DNA of 64,000 bases from assembly GCF_001968985.1 (NCBI RefSeq), contig NZ_MOEN01000001.1:62001-126000 (forward strand). Direction: 5' to 3'. Numbering within the stretch: the stretch's first letter is position 1; each line of letters starts with the position of its first letter. The notes beneath the pieces are model-generated. The model was not told the DNA's origin. It did no database searches and was given only the letters and a program-made list of their open reading frames with translations. Below are positions 18,374 through 25,662 of the stretch, one piece after another. Origin of the DNA: Desulfurobacterium indicum. GTDB lineage: Bacteria; Aquificota; Aquificia; Desulfurobacteriales; Desulfurobacteriaceae. The translations under genes were made by a program, and so were the position numbers.

Positions 18374-19036
18374 ATGGAAAGACCTTACGTTGTGATAGTT
18401 TCCGAGGTAACGATTGATGGAAAGCTGACGCTTGATGAGGGTGTTTCGAGCAAGGAGATAATGAAACTGATGGATGAAGAGGCAAATAGATATCTTCATG
18501 AAATAAGGGCAGAATGTGACGGTATTATGGTTGGTTCAAATACGGTTCGGATAGATAATCCCAATCTTACAGTAAGGTATGTTGAAGGTGAGAATCCAAC
18601 GAGGATTATTCCTGCTTCAACCGCTGATATTCCGCTTGGTTCAAACGTTCTTAATGTTGAGAAGGCTCCTACAATTATTGCCGTGAGCGAAAGGGCACCG
18701 AGAGAGAAAATAGAAACTATAAAGGCTAAAGGTGCCGATGTGATAGTTGCAGGAAAAGATAAAGTTGATTTTACTCAGCTTTTACCGGAACTTTATAAAC
18801 GCGGTATCAAAAAGTTGATGGTTGAAGGCGGTTCAAAAGTTAACTGGGAACTTATTAAAAATGATCTTGTTGATGAGATAAGACTCATCCATCTTCCCGT
18901 TGTTGTTGGTGGTGATAACGTTCCTTCTCTCGTTTCCGGAGAAGGTTTCAAGAGACTTGAGCTTGTTAAGAAGTATGAAATTAAAAGAGTCTTTCAGTGC
19001 GGTAATCAGGTAATAACAGAATATGTTAGAAAGTAA
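18374..19036 (+). CDS. Riboflavin-pathway pyrimidine reductase, archaeal/fungal stand-alone type
   Basis: A 220-residue stand-alone reductase of the RibD C-terminal fold, like the archaeal ArfC/yeast RIB7 enzymes that reduce the ribosylamino-pyrimidine intermediate. Key matches are RPYVVIVSEVTIDGKL at the N terminus, CDGIMVGSNTVRIDNPNLTVR (about 49-69), KLMVEGGSKVNWEL (about 152-165) and VVVGGDNVPSLVSGEGF. There is no deaminase domain, unlike bacterial RibD fusions. The whole sequence layout follows the Methanocaldococcus enzyme closely. It starts three bases after the CDP-alcohol enzyme and ends in a small hairpin. Reductase activity is likely; whether it acts before or after deamination is not decided. 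Confidence 0.85.
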   Translation: MERPYVVIVSEVTIDGKLTLDEGVSSKEIMKLMDEEANRYLHEIRAECDGIMVGSNTVRIDNPNLTVRYVEGENPTRIIPASTADIPLGSNVLNVEKAPTIIAVSERAPREKIETIKAKGADVIVAGKDKVDFTQLLPELYKRGIKKLMVEGGSKVNWELIKNDLVDEIRLIHLPVVVGGDNVPSLVSGEGFKRLELVKKYEIKRVFQCGNQVITEYVRK

Positions 19037-19040
19037 CTTT

Positions 19041-19059
19041 TGGGGCTTTTGCCCCTTTT
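19041..19059 (+). terminator. Weak terminator after the riboflavin reductase
   Basis: GGGGC, TTTT loop, GCCCC, then TTTT. The five-base stem is short and the next gene begins 12 bases later, so it may only attenuate. Confidence 0.45.
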
Positions 19060-19070
19060 AAGGTTTAAAA

Positions 19071-20054
19071 ATGGTTAAATATGTTTTAAAGAGGTTTCTT
19101 CACCTGATACCTCTTATAATTGGAATGACATTTATTTCCTTTCTCATTATTAAGCTCGCTCCAGGTGATTTTTTAACCTCTCTTAAAATGAATCCCTCAA
19201 TATCAAAAGAGACGATTGAAGCTTTGAGAAAAAGCTACGGTCTTGATCAGCCTGTTATCAAGCAGTATTTTCTGTGGCTCTGGAATGCTCTTCACTTTAA
19301 TTTAGGTTACTCCTTTGCATACCACAGGCCTGTTACTTCGCTTATAGCTGATAGGATTGCTAACACGTTGTCGCTTACTGTAACAGCTTTTTTTATTACA
19401 TGGATTTTTGCCGTGCCTCTTGGAATAATTGCAGCCTTTTACAGGAATAAATTTGTGGATAGGATTATAACTTCAGTGTCTCTTGTGGGGCTTTCAATTC
19501 CCGGTTTTTTTGTTGCATTTCTTCTTATGTTTTTTGCAGCGAAAACGGGGCTTCTTCCGATTGGCGGTGTAGTTTCTCAAAATTATGAGAAGTTGAGCTT
19601 GACGGGAAAGATAATTGATAGATTAAAGCACATGGTTGTTCCGCTTACTGCGATGGTTGTTGGTAGTATTTCGGGTCTTGTTCGTCTGGTTAGAGGGACA
19701 GTTATTGATGAACTTCATAAAGATTATGTCAAACTTGCTGTTGCAAAGGGTCTTCCAAAGAGGGTAATTCTTTTTAAGCATGTTTTAAGGAATGCAATGA
19801 ATCCGTTTATAACACTTATAGGTTTTGATATAGCAGGATTGTTGTCTGGAGCTGCTTTAATTGAGATAATCACCGCATGGCCGGGAATGGGAAGATTGAT
19901 GTTTGAAGCTGTTATGTTGCAGGATTTTTTTGTCGTTATGGGTGCTTTATATATAGGAGGAATAATGCTTGTTATAGGTAATCTTATCGCTGATATTTTA
20001 CTTGCCCTTAACGATCCACGAATCAGGGAGAGAGAGATAGAGGGCAGAAGGTGA
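19071..20054 (+). CDS. Peptide/nickel-type ABC transporter permease, DppB family
   Basis: Inner-membrane permease of 327 residues with six hydrophobic helices. The DppB family start (YVLKRFLHLIPLIIGMTFISFLIIKLAPGD) and the EAA loop (HVLRNAMNPFITLIGFDIAGLLSGAALIE, about 235-265) that contacts the ATPase are both clear. Substrates of this group are oligopeptides, nickel or sugars. It overlaps the second permease by four bases. Neither a substrate-binding protein nor ATP-binding subunits lie in this window, so these permeases must use partners from elsewhere. Confidence 0.88.
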   Translation: MVKYVLKRFLHLIPLIIGMTFISFLIIKLAPGDFLTSLKMNPSISKETIEALRKSYGLDQPVIKQYFLWLWNALHFNLGYSFAYHRPVTSLIADRIANTLSLTVTAFFITWIFAVPLGIIAAFYRNKFVDRIITSVSLVGLSIPGFFVAFLLMFFAAKTGLLPIGGVVSQNYEKLSLTGKIIDRLKHMVVPLTAMVVGSISGLVRLVRGTVIDELHKDYVKLAVAKGLPKRVILFKHVLRNAMNPFITLIGFDIAGLLSGAALIEIITAWPGMGRLMFEAVMLQDFFVVMGALYIGGIMLVIGNLIADILLALNDPRIREREIEGRR

Positions 20055-21109
20055 GGAGCTTTTTAATAGAACTTTATAAAAAACACAAAACTGGATTTAT
20101 TGCTTTTGTTTTTTTGCTTATTCTATATTTTGTTGCTGTTTTTGCCGATTTTATAGCTCCCTATCCCTACGACATTCAGTTTAGGCACAATCCGTATCAG
20201 CCTCCAACGCCCATTCATTTTTTTGACAGCGAAGGACATTTTCATTTGAGACCTTTTGTTTACGGTCATAAATTGGTAGATCCCGTTTTTAAGATCTATA
20301 CAACCTGCTGGAATGAGACCTATCCAGTTGAGTTTTTTGTTAAGGGTGAACCCCATTATCTTTTCGGTTTTATAAAGACAGATATTCATCTTTTCGGGGT
20401 TAAATCTCCAGGTAAGATTTTTCTTCTTGGGACGGACGGTGTGGGAAGGGATATTTTTTCCCGGCTTATCTACGGAACGAGAATTTCTCTCACTATAGGT
20501 TTGATCGGTGTTGCTATCTCTTTTTCTTTAGGACTGATAATAGGTTCCATAGCAGGCTATTACGGTGGTCTGATTGATACCGTTACGATGCGGATAGTGG
20601 AGCTTTTGATGGTCTTTCCCTATTTTTATCTTTTACTTGCTTTGCGTTCTATGTTTCCTGTTGATATGCCGAGTATTACTGTTTTTTTCATAATTATTGC
20701 AATTTTATCCCTTCTTGGATGGACGGGGCTTGCCCGGGTTGTTAGGGGGATGGCACTTTCTATAAGAGAAAATGATTTTGTAAAAGCGGCAAAGGTGATG
20801 GGGGCAAGTAGTTTTTACATTGTAAGAAAGCATGTAATTCCGAATACTCTTTCTTACATTGTTGTTGCTGCTACCCTGTCTATTCCTGGTTACATTTTAG
20901 GAGAATCTGCGCTGAGTTTGATCGGTCTGGGAGTTCAGGAACCTTACCCTTCCTGGGGTAATATGCTTGCGGAGGCTCAAAATATAACAAAACTTTCATC
21001 TTTCCCCTGGCTTCTCACTCCGGGTATTGCCATATTTTTAGTCATAATTGCTTTTAATCTTTTTGGCGATGGTTTGAGAGATTATTTTGATGTAAAACTA
21101 CAAAAATAG
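20051..21109 (+). CDS. Peptide/nickel-type ABC transporter permease, DppC family
   Basis: Second permease subunit, 352 residues, beginning with GTG in a GTGA overlap with the first. After the first membrane helix (residues 13-34) there is a long stretch to about residue 125 outside the membrane, then LGTDGVGRDIFSRLIYGTRISLTIG, typical of DppC, and five more helices. The EAA loop is KVMGASSFYIVRKHVIPNTLSYIVV (about 245-269). The extra periplasmic segment (NPYQPPTPIHFF and following) is longer than in E. coli DppC but occurs in thermophile homologues. An AT-rich 220-base gap follows, with no terminator hairpin seen. Confidence 0.88.
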   Translation: MRSFLIELYKKHKTGFIAFVFLLILYFVAVFADFIAPYPYDIQFRHNPYQPPTPIHFFDSEGHFHLRPFVYGHKLVDPVFKIYTTCWNETYPVEFFVKGEPHYLFGFIKTDIHLFGVKSPGKIFLLGTDGVGRDIFSRLIYGTRISLTIGLIGVAISFSLGLIIGSIAGYYGGLIDTVTMRIVELLMVFPYFYLLLALRSMFPVDMPSITVFFIIIAILSLLGWTGLARVVRGMALSIRENDFVKAAKVMGASSFYIVRKHVIPNTLSYIVVAATLSIPGYILGESALSLIGLGVQEPYPSWGNMLAEAQNITKLSSFPWLLTPGIAIFLVIIAFNLFGDGLRDYFDVKLQK

Positions 21110-21329
21110 ATTGCTTGTTTGGTTGTTGCTTAATTTAAAATATTAAATTTGATTTTTAAATCCTTATTCTTTGTAAATTATTTAAGGTTCGTTTTTATTC
21201 GCTAATCTTTCTCAGAAAATTAAAATGGATTTTAACTAAAATTTACTAATATTAAACCATGTGGTTATTTCTTTTAAAAAAAGAAAGCACTATAATAAAG
21301 GAAAATAAGATAAAGCAAGGGAGGGAATT
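21110..21329 (+). promoter_or_regulatory. AT-rich intergenic region with a -10 box before the cytochrome gene
   Basis: 220 bases with no coding signal. A perfect TATAAT is at 21291-21296, 34 bases before the cytochrome ATG; the -35 region at 21265-21273 is only T-rich and shows no consensus, which could mean an activator is needed. A GGGAGGG ribosome site precedes the ATG. Confidence 0.45.
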
Positions 21330-22037
21330 ATGAGTAACAAAAGAAGAGAATTCATTGTAAAAAGCCTTATCGGAACTGCTGGTCTTGTCGTTGGTGGTCT
21401 TTCCGGTGCAGCAGCAGCGGGATCTAAGAAAATGGAACCACCTTATCCTTATAAGTCTATCGATCCTGACATGATTGCTGAAAAAGCTTACGGATATTAT
21501 TTAAAGGGACACTGTGCTTACGGTGTTTTTGCTTCTATTCTTGATACTCTTAAGGAAAGTGTTGGCGGTCCTTATCTTGGTATTCCAGGAGAGCTTTTTG
21601 AATTTGGAAGGGGCGGAATCAACGGTTGGGGAACAATCTGCGGAACTTTAAATGGAGCAGCAGCCATTATATCTATCTCCTGTAAAGGTTGGAAAAAGGT
21701 AATTGATGCTCTATATAGATGGTATGAGGAAACACCTCTTCCTATGTATTATCCAAAACATCCTGCTAAATATAAAGGTGTTTTTGCAGCAAGTGTTGCA
21801 ACATCACCCCTCTGTCACATTTCCGTTATGAAATGGATAGAAAAAACAGGTTTTGCCTATGATAGTAAGGCGCGATCTGAAAGATGTGCAAGACTTACAG
21901 CAGATGTTGCTAAAAAGACTGTTGAACTTCTCAATGCTTACCATAAAGGGACATTTAAGCCTGTAAGTGCTCCTGGTATTTACAAGACAAAAATGGATTG
22001 TATGACATGTCATAACATGAAGGTGGGAAGCAGGTGA
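21330..22037 (+). CDS. Tat-exported split-Soret-like cytochrome c / C_GCAxxG_C_C family protein
   Basis: A 235-residue periplasmic redox protein. The N terminus carries a twin-arginine signal (KRREFIVK then a hydrophobic stretch ending AAAAG, residues 4-31), so it is exported folded or with cofactor. The body matches split-Soret cytochrome c of Desulfovibrio and the C_GCAxxG_C_C redox family: GHCAYGVF (60-67), FGRGGINGWGTICGTLNGAA (92-111), SPLCHISV (159-166) and ERCARLTADVA (184-194). A single heme c site CMTCH is at 224-228 near the C terminus. Other conserved Cys (62, 104, 118, 162, 186) could hold an iron-sulfur cluster. Electron-transfer partners are unknown. Confidence 0.8.
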   Translation: MSNKRREFIVKSLIGTAGLVVGGLSGAAAAGSKKMEPPYPYKSIDPDMIAEKAYGYYLKGHCAYGVFASILDTLKESVGGPYLGIPGELFEFGRGGINGWGTICGTLNGAAAIISISCKGWKKVIDALYRWYEETPLPMYYPKHPAKYKGVFAASVATSPLCHISVMKWIEKTGFAYDSKARSERCARLTADVAKKTVELLNAYHKGTFKPVSAPGIYKTKMDCMTCHNMKVGSR

Positions 22038-22043
22038 ATTTTA

Positions 22044-22072
22044 AAGCCGTAGAGGCTTTGCCTCTACGGCTT
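22044..22072. terminator. Bidirectional terminator between cytochrome and Hfq-fusion genes
   Basis: A GCCGTAGAGGC arm, TTT loop and GCCTCTACGGC arm, with AAA and TT flanks. It overlaps the stop codon of the minus-strand gene and serves both convergent transcripts. Confidence 0.85.
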
Positions 22073-22564
22073 GTATATTATTGTTGTGATTGCGTGTTTG
22101 TAAACGATCATTTTTCCCATGAATGAGTTGATTCTGAGAACATACCTATCAAATCCTTTGAGTTTCCCTTCGACTTTTGAGCCATTTCTAAAAAATATGA
22201 TAATTCTTTTATTTATGATGTTTCTGAGTGTTCTGCTCTGAACACCGCCAAGGGTTGATGAAGCGATAAGTTTATAACCTTCTTTAAGTTTTTTGCTGAT
22301 TTCTTTTTCCTGTTCTTCTGTAAGCACGGCAGGAATGGTAGCAAAGGAAGCAGGTCTGATTATTATTTCTTCACCGTTTATTTCATAGTTTATATCACCT
22401 GACGCTTTTAGGCTGTTTAACAGGGGAATAACGACTTCCTGCCTAACGTCCAGTAACTCCATAAATTCTGAAACGGAGCCTCTAAATTCACCTTTCTCTT
22501 CAAGTAATTCTATTAGTTCAAGTTGTAATTCTTCCAGTGTTTTGTGTCTTCTCATCCCGTTCAT
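22064..22564 (-). CDS. Winged-helix/Hfq fusion protein, second copy
   Basis: A 166-residue protein in two parts. Residues 8-70 form a predicted winged helix (EELQLELIELLEEKGEFRGS, then recognition-type helices and an EINGEEIIIRP wing). Residues 105-163 are Hfq/Sm-like: INKRIIIFFRNGSKVEGKLKG, FDRYVLRI and VYKHAITTI (154-162), the last matching the Sm2 motif YKHAIST of Hfq. Gln109 aligns with the U-binding Gln8 of E. coli Hfq. The Phe42 position is Tyr (FDRY). A middle helix (84-100) links the parts. The start shares an ATGA with the upstream fusion. Hfq domains bind U-rich or A-rich RNA as hexamers; what the added domain binds is unknown. Confidence 0.8.
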   Translation of the reverse strand: MNGMRRHKTLEELQLELIELLEEKGEFRGSVSEFMELLDVRQEVVIPLLNSLKASGDINYEINGEEIIIRPASFATIPAVLTEEQEKEISKKLKEGYKLIASSTLGGVQSRTLRNIINKRIIIFFRNGSKVEGKLKGFDRYVLRINSFMGKMIVYKHAITTIIYKP

Positions 22565-23052
22565 CCATAAATTATCGTTGCTATTGCGTGTTTGTAAACT
22601 AAGGATCTTCCTTTTGGAGCAGTCATTGACAGTGTGAAGTTATCAAAATCTAAAAGTTTTCCTTCAAGTCTGGTGCCACTTACCAAAAATACAGTTATAT
22701 CTTTTCCTAAAAGAGATGAAAGAACTTCATCCTGAAGAGATATTTTTCTTTTTTTCTTCTCTTGTTTAATCTCTTCTTCCTTTTTGGGTTCAGTTTCTTC
22801 AGTTGTTTTTTTCTGAACTGTTATTTCTTCACTTTCTTTATCTTTGAGTTTCAGGGTTAATCCCTTTCCTCTTTTAGATTCGGCCGTTAAGAAGCCTTCT
22901 TCTTCCAGCTCGTTTATTGCTTTTTTTACAAGATAGCTACTTGTTTTTGTCAGATTTGCGAGCTCTTCAAATGTTCCTGTATATTCGCCGAATTCTTTTA
23001 AATACTGCCGAATCCAGTTTTTTACCATTTCATGTTTGGCAACGGCGGACAT
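22561..23052 (-). CDS. Winged-helix/Hfq fusion protein, first copy
   Basis: A 163-residue protein. Residues 8-70 look like a MarR/GntR-like winged helix (FEELANLTKTSSYLVKKAIN then a wing, SKRGKGLTLKL). A highly charged linker (71-103, Glu/Lys-rich) follows, then a full Hfq domain: SLQD (105-108) as in E. coli Hfq residues 6-9, ITVFLVSGTRLEGKLLDFDNF, and VYKHAIATI (152-160). The loop between Sm motifs is two or three residues longer (TAPKGRS). An AGGAGG site lies close to the ATG. It heads a two-gene unit 136 bases after accC. Hfq identity of the C-terminal domain is strong; the fused domain is read from pattern only. Confidence 0.85.
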   Translation of the reverse strand: MSAVAKHEMVKNWIRQYLKEFGEYTGTFEELANLTKTSSYLVKKAINELEEEGFLTAESKRGKGLTLKLKDKESEEITVQKKTTEETEPKKEEEIKQEKKKRKISLQDEVLSSLLGKDITVFLVSGTRLEGKLLDFDNFTLSMTAPKGRSLVYKHAIATIIYG

Positions 23053-23188
23053 TACACCTCCTGAATAGTATTTAGATTTTAATGGTGAGAAAATGAAAAA
23101 TAAAAATGGTTAAACAGAAAATGACTAACAGCATGCTTTTCAACAAAATATCCTTTCGAAATAGTTACAATTAACTTATATTTCTTAC

Positions 23189-24541
23189 TTAATTAGAAAC
23201 TATCTTATCTAAAATTTTATCTTCTAATATTTTTGTGTCAAGGTTTCCTTTAACGAAATCTTCATCTTCCACAAGTTTTAAGTGGAAAGGTATTGTTGTT
23301 TTTAGATTTCCTTCTATAAAAAATTCTGATAGAGCTCTCTTTCCACGAATTATTGTCTCTTCTCTTGTTTCACCGTGAACGATTAGTTTGGCTATGAGAG
23401 AATCGTAGTAAGGTGGTATTGAATAGCCTTCATAAACATGTGTATCAATCCTTACGCCAAATCCTCCAGGCAGCAACAGTTTCTCTATTTTTCCTGGAGA
23501 TGGTCTGAAATTCCTCTTGTAATCTTCGGCATTAATCCTGAATTCAATTGCGTGACCGTTTAATTTAGGGTCTGCCATTTCAAGTTTTTCACCTTCAGCT
23601 GCTTTAATTTGAAGGGCTATGAGGTCTTTTCCCGTTACCATTTCAGATACAGGATGTTCTACCTGGATTCGTGTATTCATTTCTATAAAATAAAAATTTT
23701 TGTCTTTGTCAACTAAAAACTCGACTGTTCCAGCACCTTCATACTTTATTGCAAGTGCGAGTTTCCTTGCAGCTTCGTATAGTTTTTCCCTTAAAGTTTC
23801 GTCTACAAAAGGTGAGGGTGATTCTTCAAGAACTTTTTGGTGTCTTCTTTGAAGGGAACACTCCCTTTCACCAAAAATCGTAACATTTCCGTATTTATCG
23901 GCTATTAGCTGTATTTCTATGTGTCTTGGATTCAGAATTAATTTTTCTACGTAAACCTCTCCATTTCCGAAAGCTGCTTCAGCTTCTGTCATTGCGGTTC
24001 TTATTGTTTCTTCGGCTCCCTCTTCTGTCTCAACAACGCGCATTCCTCTGCCTCCGCCTCCGTGAGCAGCTTTTACAAGAACGGGAAATCCTATTTTTCT
24101 GGCAAATTCGAGAACTTTTGCCGGGTCTTTCATCGCTTCGCTGCCGGGAACTACGGGGATTCCTGCTTTTTGAGCTATCGCTCTTGCCTGTGCTTTGTCT
24201 CCCATAGCAACCATTGTTTCGGAAGAAGGTCCTATAAACTCTACACCACAGGCTCTGCAAACTTCTGCAAATCCGGGATTTTCGGATAGAAATCCGTATC
24301 CGGGATGTATTGCGTCAGCACCTGAAACTTCTGCTGCTGATATTATTGCAGGAATGTTAAGGTAACTTGCGGCAGGGCGTTCACTTCCTATGCAGATGGC
24401 TTCATCTGCCAGAAACACAGGAAGTGAATCTTTGTCTGCGGTTGAATAAACAGCTACCGTTTTTATGCCAAGCTCTTTGCAGGTTCTTATTATTCTAACG
24501 GCTATTTCGCCTCTATTTGCTATCAGAATTTTTTTAAACAT
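23189..24541 (-). CDS. accC: Acetyl-CoA carboxylase, biotin carboxylase subunit
   Basis: ATP-grasp enzyme that carboxylates the biotin on BCCP, first half-reaction of fatty acid synthesis. The 450-residue protein opens with KKILIANRGEIAVRIIRTCKELG, has the glycine-rich ATP lid HGGGGRGMRVV (about 160-170), the ERECSLQRRHQKV loop (about 230-242), and the catalytic MNTRIQVEHPVSEMVTG (about 288-304). It lies 13 bases after accB on the minus strand. The carboxyltransferase subunits are not in the window. No unusual residue was seen. Confidence 0.97.
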   Translation of the reverse strand: MFKKILIANRGEIAVRIIRTCKELGIKTVAVYSTADKDSLPVFLADEAICIGSERPAASYLNIPAIISAAEVSGADAIHPGYGFLSENPGFAEVCRACGVEFIGPSSETMVAMGDKAQARAIAQKAGIPVVPGSEAMKDPAKVLEFARKIGFPVLVKAAHGGGGRGMRVVETEEGAEETIRTAMTEAEAAFGNGEVYVEKLILNPRHIEIQLIADKYGNVTIFGERECSLQRRHQKVLEESPSPFVDETLREKLYEAARKLALAIKYEGAGTVEFLVDKDKNFYFIEMNTRIQVEHPVSEMVTGKDLIALQIKAAEGEKLEMADPKLNGHAIEFRINAEDYKRNFRPSPGKIEKLLLPGGFGVRIDTHVYEGYSIPPYYDSLIAKLIVHGETREETIIRGKRALSEFFIEGNLKTTIPFHLKLVEDEDFVKGNLDTKILEDKILDKIVSN

Positions 24542-24554
24542 AGACTACTCCGGT

Positions 24555-25013
24555 TCACACTTTCTCTATGTAAAATAGTGGCTGATCAAATTCTACAGGT
24601 TGTCCGTTTTCAACGAGTATTTTTACGACTCTTCCTGAAACATCTGATTCTATTTCATTCATCACTTTAAGGGCTTCTATTATGCAGAGTGTCTGTCCTT
24701 TCTCTACGAAGTCTCCTTCTTTAACGAAAGGTTCGGCTCCCGGCGATGGTGCCCTGTAAAATGTTCCGACAATAGGTGAGCGAACAATATGTATGTTTTC
24801 CGGTATTTCTGTTGGTTCTGCAGATGGTTTTGTTATTTCCGAAGTTGCTTCTGGAGCGGTAGTTGTTTCAATAACTCTTTCAACCGTTAACGGTTGAGAA
24901 GCTTTCTGGCGGCAGTAACGTGCTTTTACCTTGAGACCTTCAAGCTCTATTTCAACTTCTTCTATGCTACTGTTTTCAAGGGATTTTAACAGGTTTTCGA
25001 TTTTTTCTATCAC
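24555..25013 (-). CDS. accB: Acetyl-CoA carboxylase, biotin carboxyl carrier protein
   Basis: A 152-residue carrier whose biotinyl lysine swings between carboxylase and carboxyltransferase. The N-terminal helix (1-35) and a Pro/Thr/Glu-rich linker (40-75) precede the lipoyl/biotinyl barrel (80-152): [21 protein letters not shown] and the biotinylation site [11 protein letters not shown]. The residue before the biotinyl Lys is Leu, where almost all biotin domains have Met (AMKM/AMKL). It lies between efp and accC, 13 bases each side, as in the common efp-accB-accC order. Confidence 0.96.
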   Translation of the reverse strand: MIEKIENLLKSLENSSIEEVEIELEGLKVKARYCRQKASQPLTVERVIETTTAPEATSEITKPSAEPTEIPENIHIVRSPIVGTFYRAPSPGAEPFVKEGDFVEKGQTLCIIEALKVMNEIESDVSGRVVKILVENGQPVEFDQPLFYIEKV

Positions 25014-25026
25014 AATGGCCTCCGAA

Positions 25027-25596
25027 TTACTTGTTAACTCTTTCGAGATACTTTCCTGTTTCTGTTTCTACTTTTATGTATTCGCCTACGTTTATGAATG
25101 TGGGAACTTGAACAACAGCTCCCGTTTCAAGAGTTGCCGGTTTAAGAACGTTGTTTACTGTGTCGCCTTTGAATCCCGGTTCAGTTTCTACAACTTGAAG
25201 AACCACAGTTTTAGGAAGTTTAACAGATAGTGGTTCACCTTTATAGAACTGAACCTGAACGGTGTCATTTTCTTTTAAAAAGTTTGCCTTTTCACCTAAA
25301 TTCTCTGCCGGAACAGGAATCTGTTCGTAAGTTCTTGTATCCATAAAATAGTAGAACGTTCCGTCGTTATACAGATATTCCATCTCTCTCTCTTCAAAAT
25401 CTGCTACTTCAAGTTTTTCGCCAACCTTGTAGGTTTTTTCAACGACATTTCCAGTTCTTAAATTTTTAAGTTTTATTCTTGCAAAAGCTTGTCCTTTTCC
25501 TGGTTTAACATGCTGGTAGTCAACTATTTCGTATGGATCGCCGTTTATTTCTAACTTCATACCTTTTGATATCTGGTTTACATCTATAGATGCCAC
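25027..25596 (-). CDS. efp: Elongation factor P
   Basis: Binds stalled ribosomes at the E site and helps peptide-bond formation at proline runs. The 189-residue, three-barrel protein is normal in length; the signature of its C-terminal barrel reads [29 protein letters not shown]. The tip of domain I reads VKPGKGQAF, with Lys at the modification position, so it could take beta-lysylation, or hydroxylation and other changes. An aminomutase-like gene is at 12085 but the EpmA ligase is not in the window. AGGAGG precedes the start. It is the first gene of the efp-accB-accC run. Confidence 0.97.
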   Translation of the reverse strand: MASIDVNQISKGMKLEINGDPYEIVDYQHVKPGKGQAFARIKLKNLRTGNVVEKTYKVGEKLEVADFEEREMEYLYNDGTFYYFMDTRTYEQIPVPAENLGEKANFLKENDTVQVQFYKGEPLSVKLPKTVVLQVVETEPGFKGDTVNNVLKPATLETGAVVQVPTFINVGEYIKVETETGKYLERVNK

Positions 25597-25631
25597 TTTA
25601 AACCTCCTGTTTGAATCTGAAAGTTTGCGGT

Positions 25632-25658
25632 ATTATACACCATTCAAAATTATAACAA
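25632..25658 (-). promoter_or_regulatory. Possible efp promoter
   Basis: Minus strand: TTGTTA (25658-25653) and TATAAT (25637-25632) with a 15-base spacer; a second TATAAT is at 25654-25649. The spacing is short, but the region lies just between the gltB stop and the efp start. Confidence 0.45.
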
Positions 25659-25662
25659 TTTG

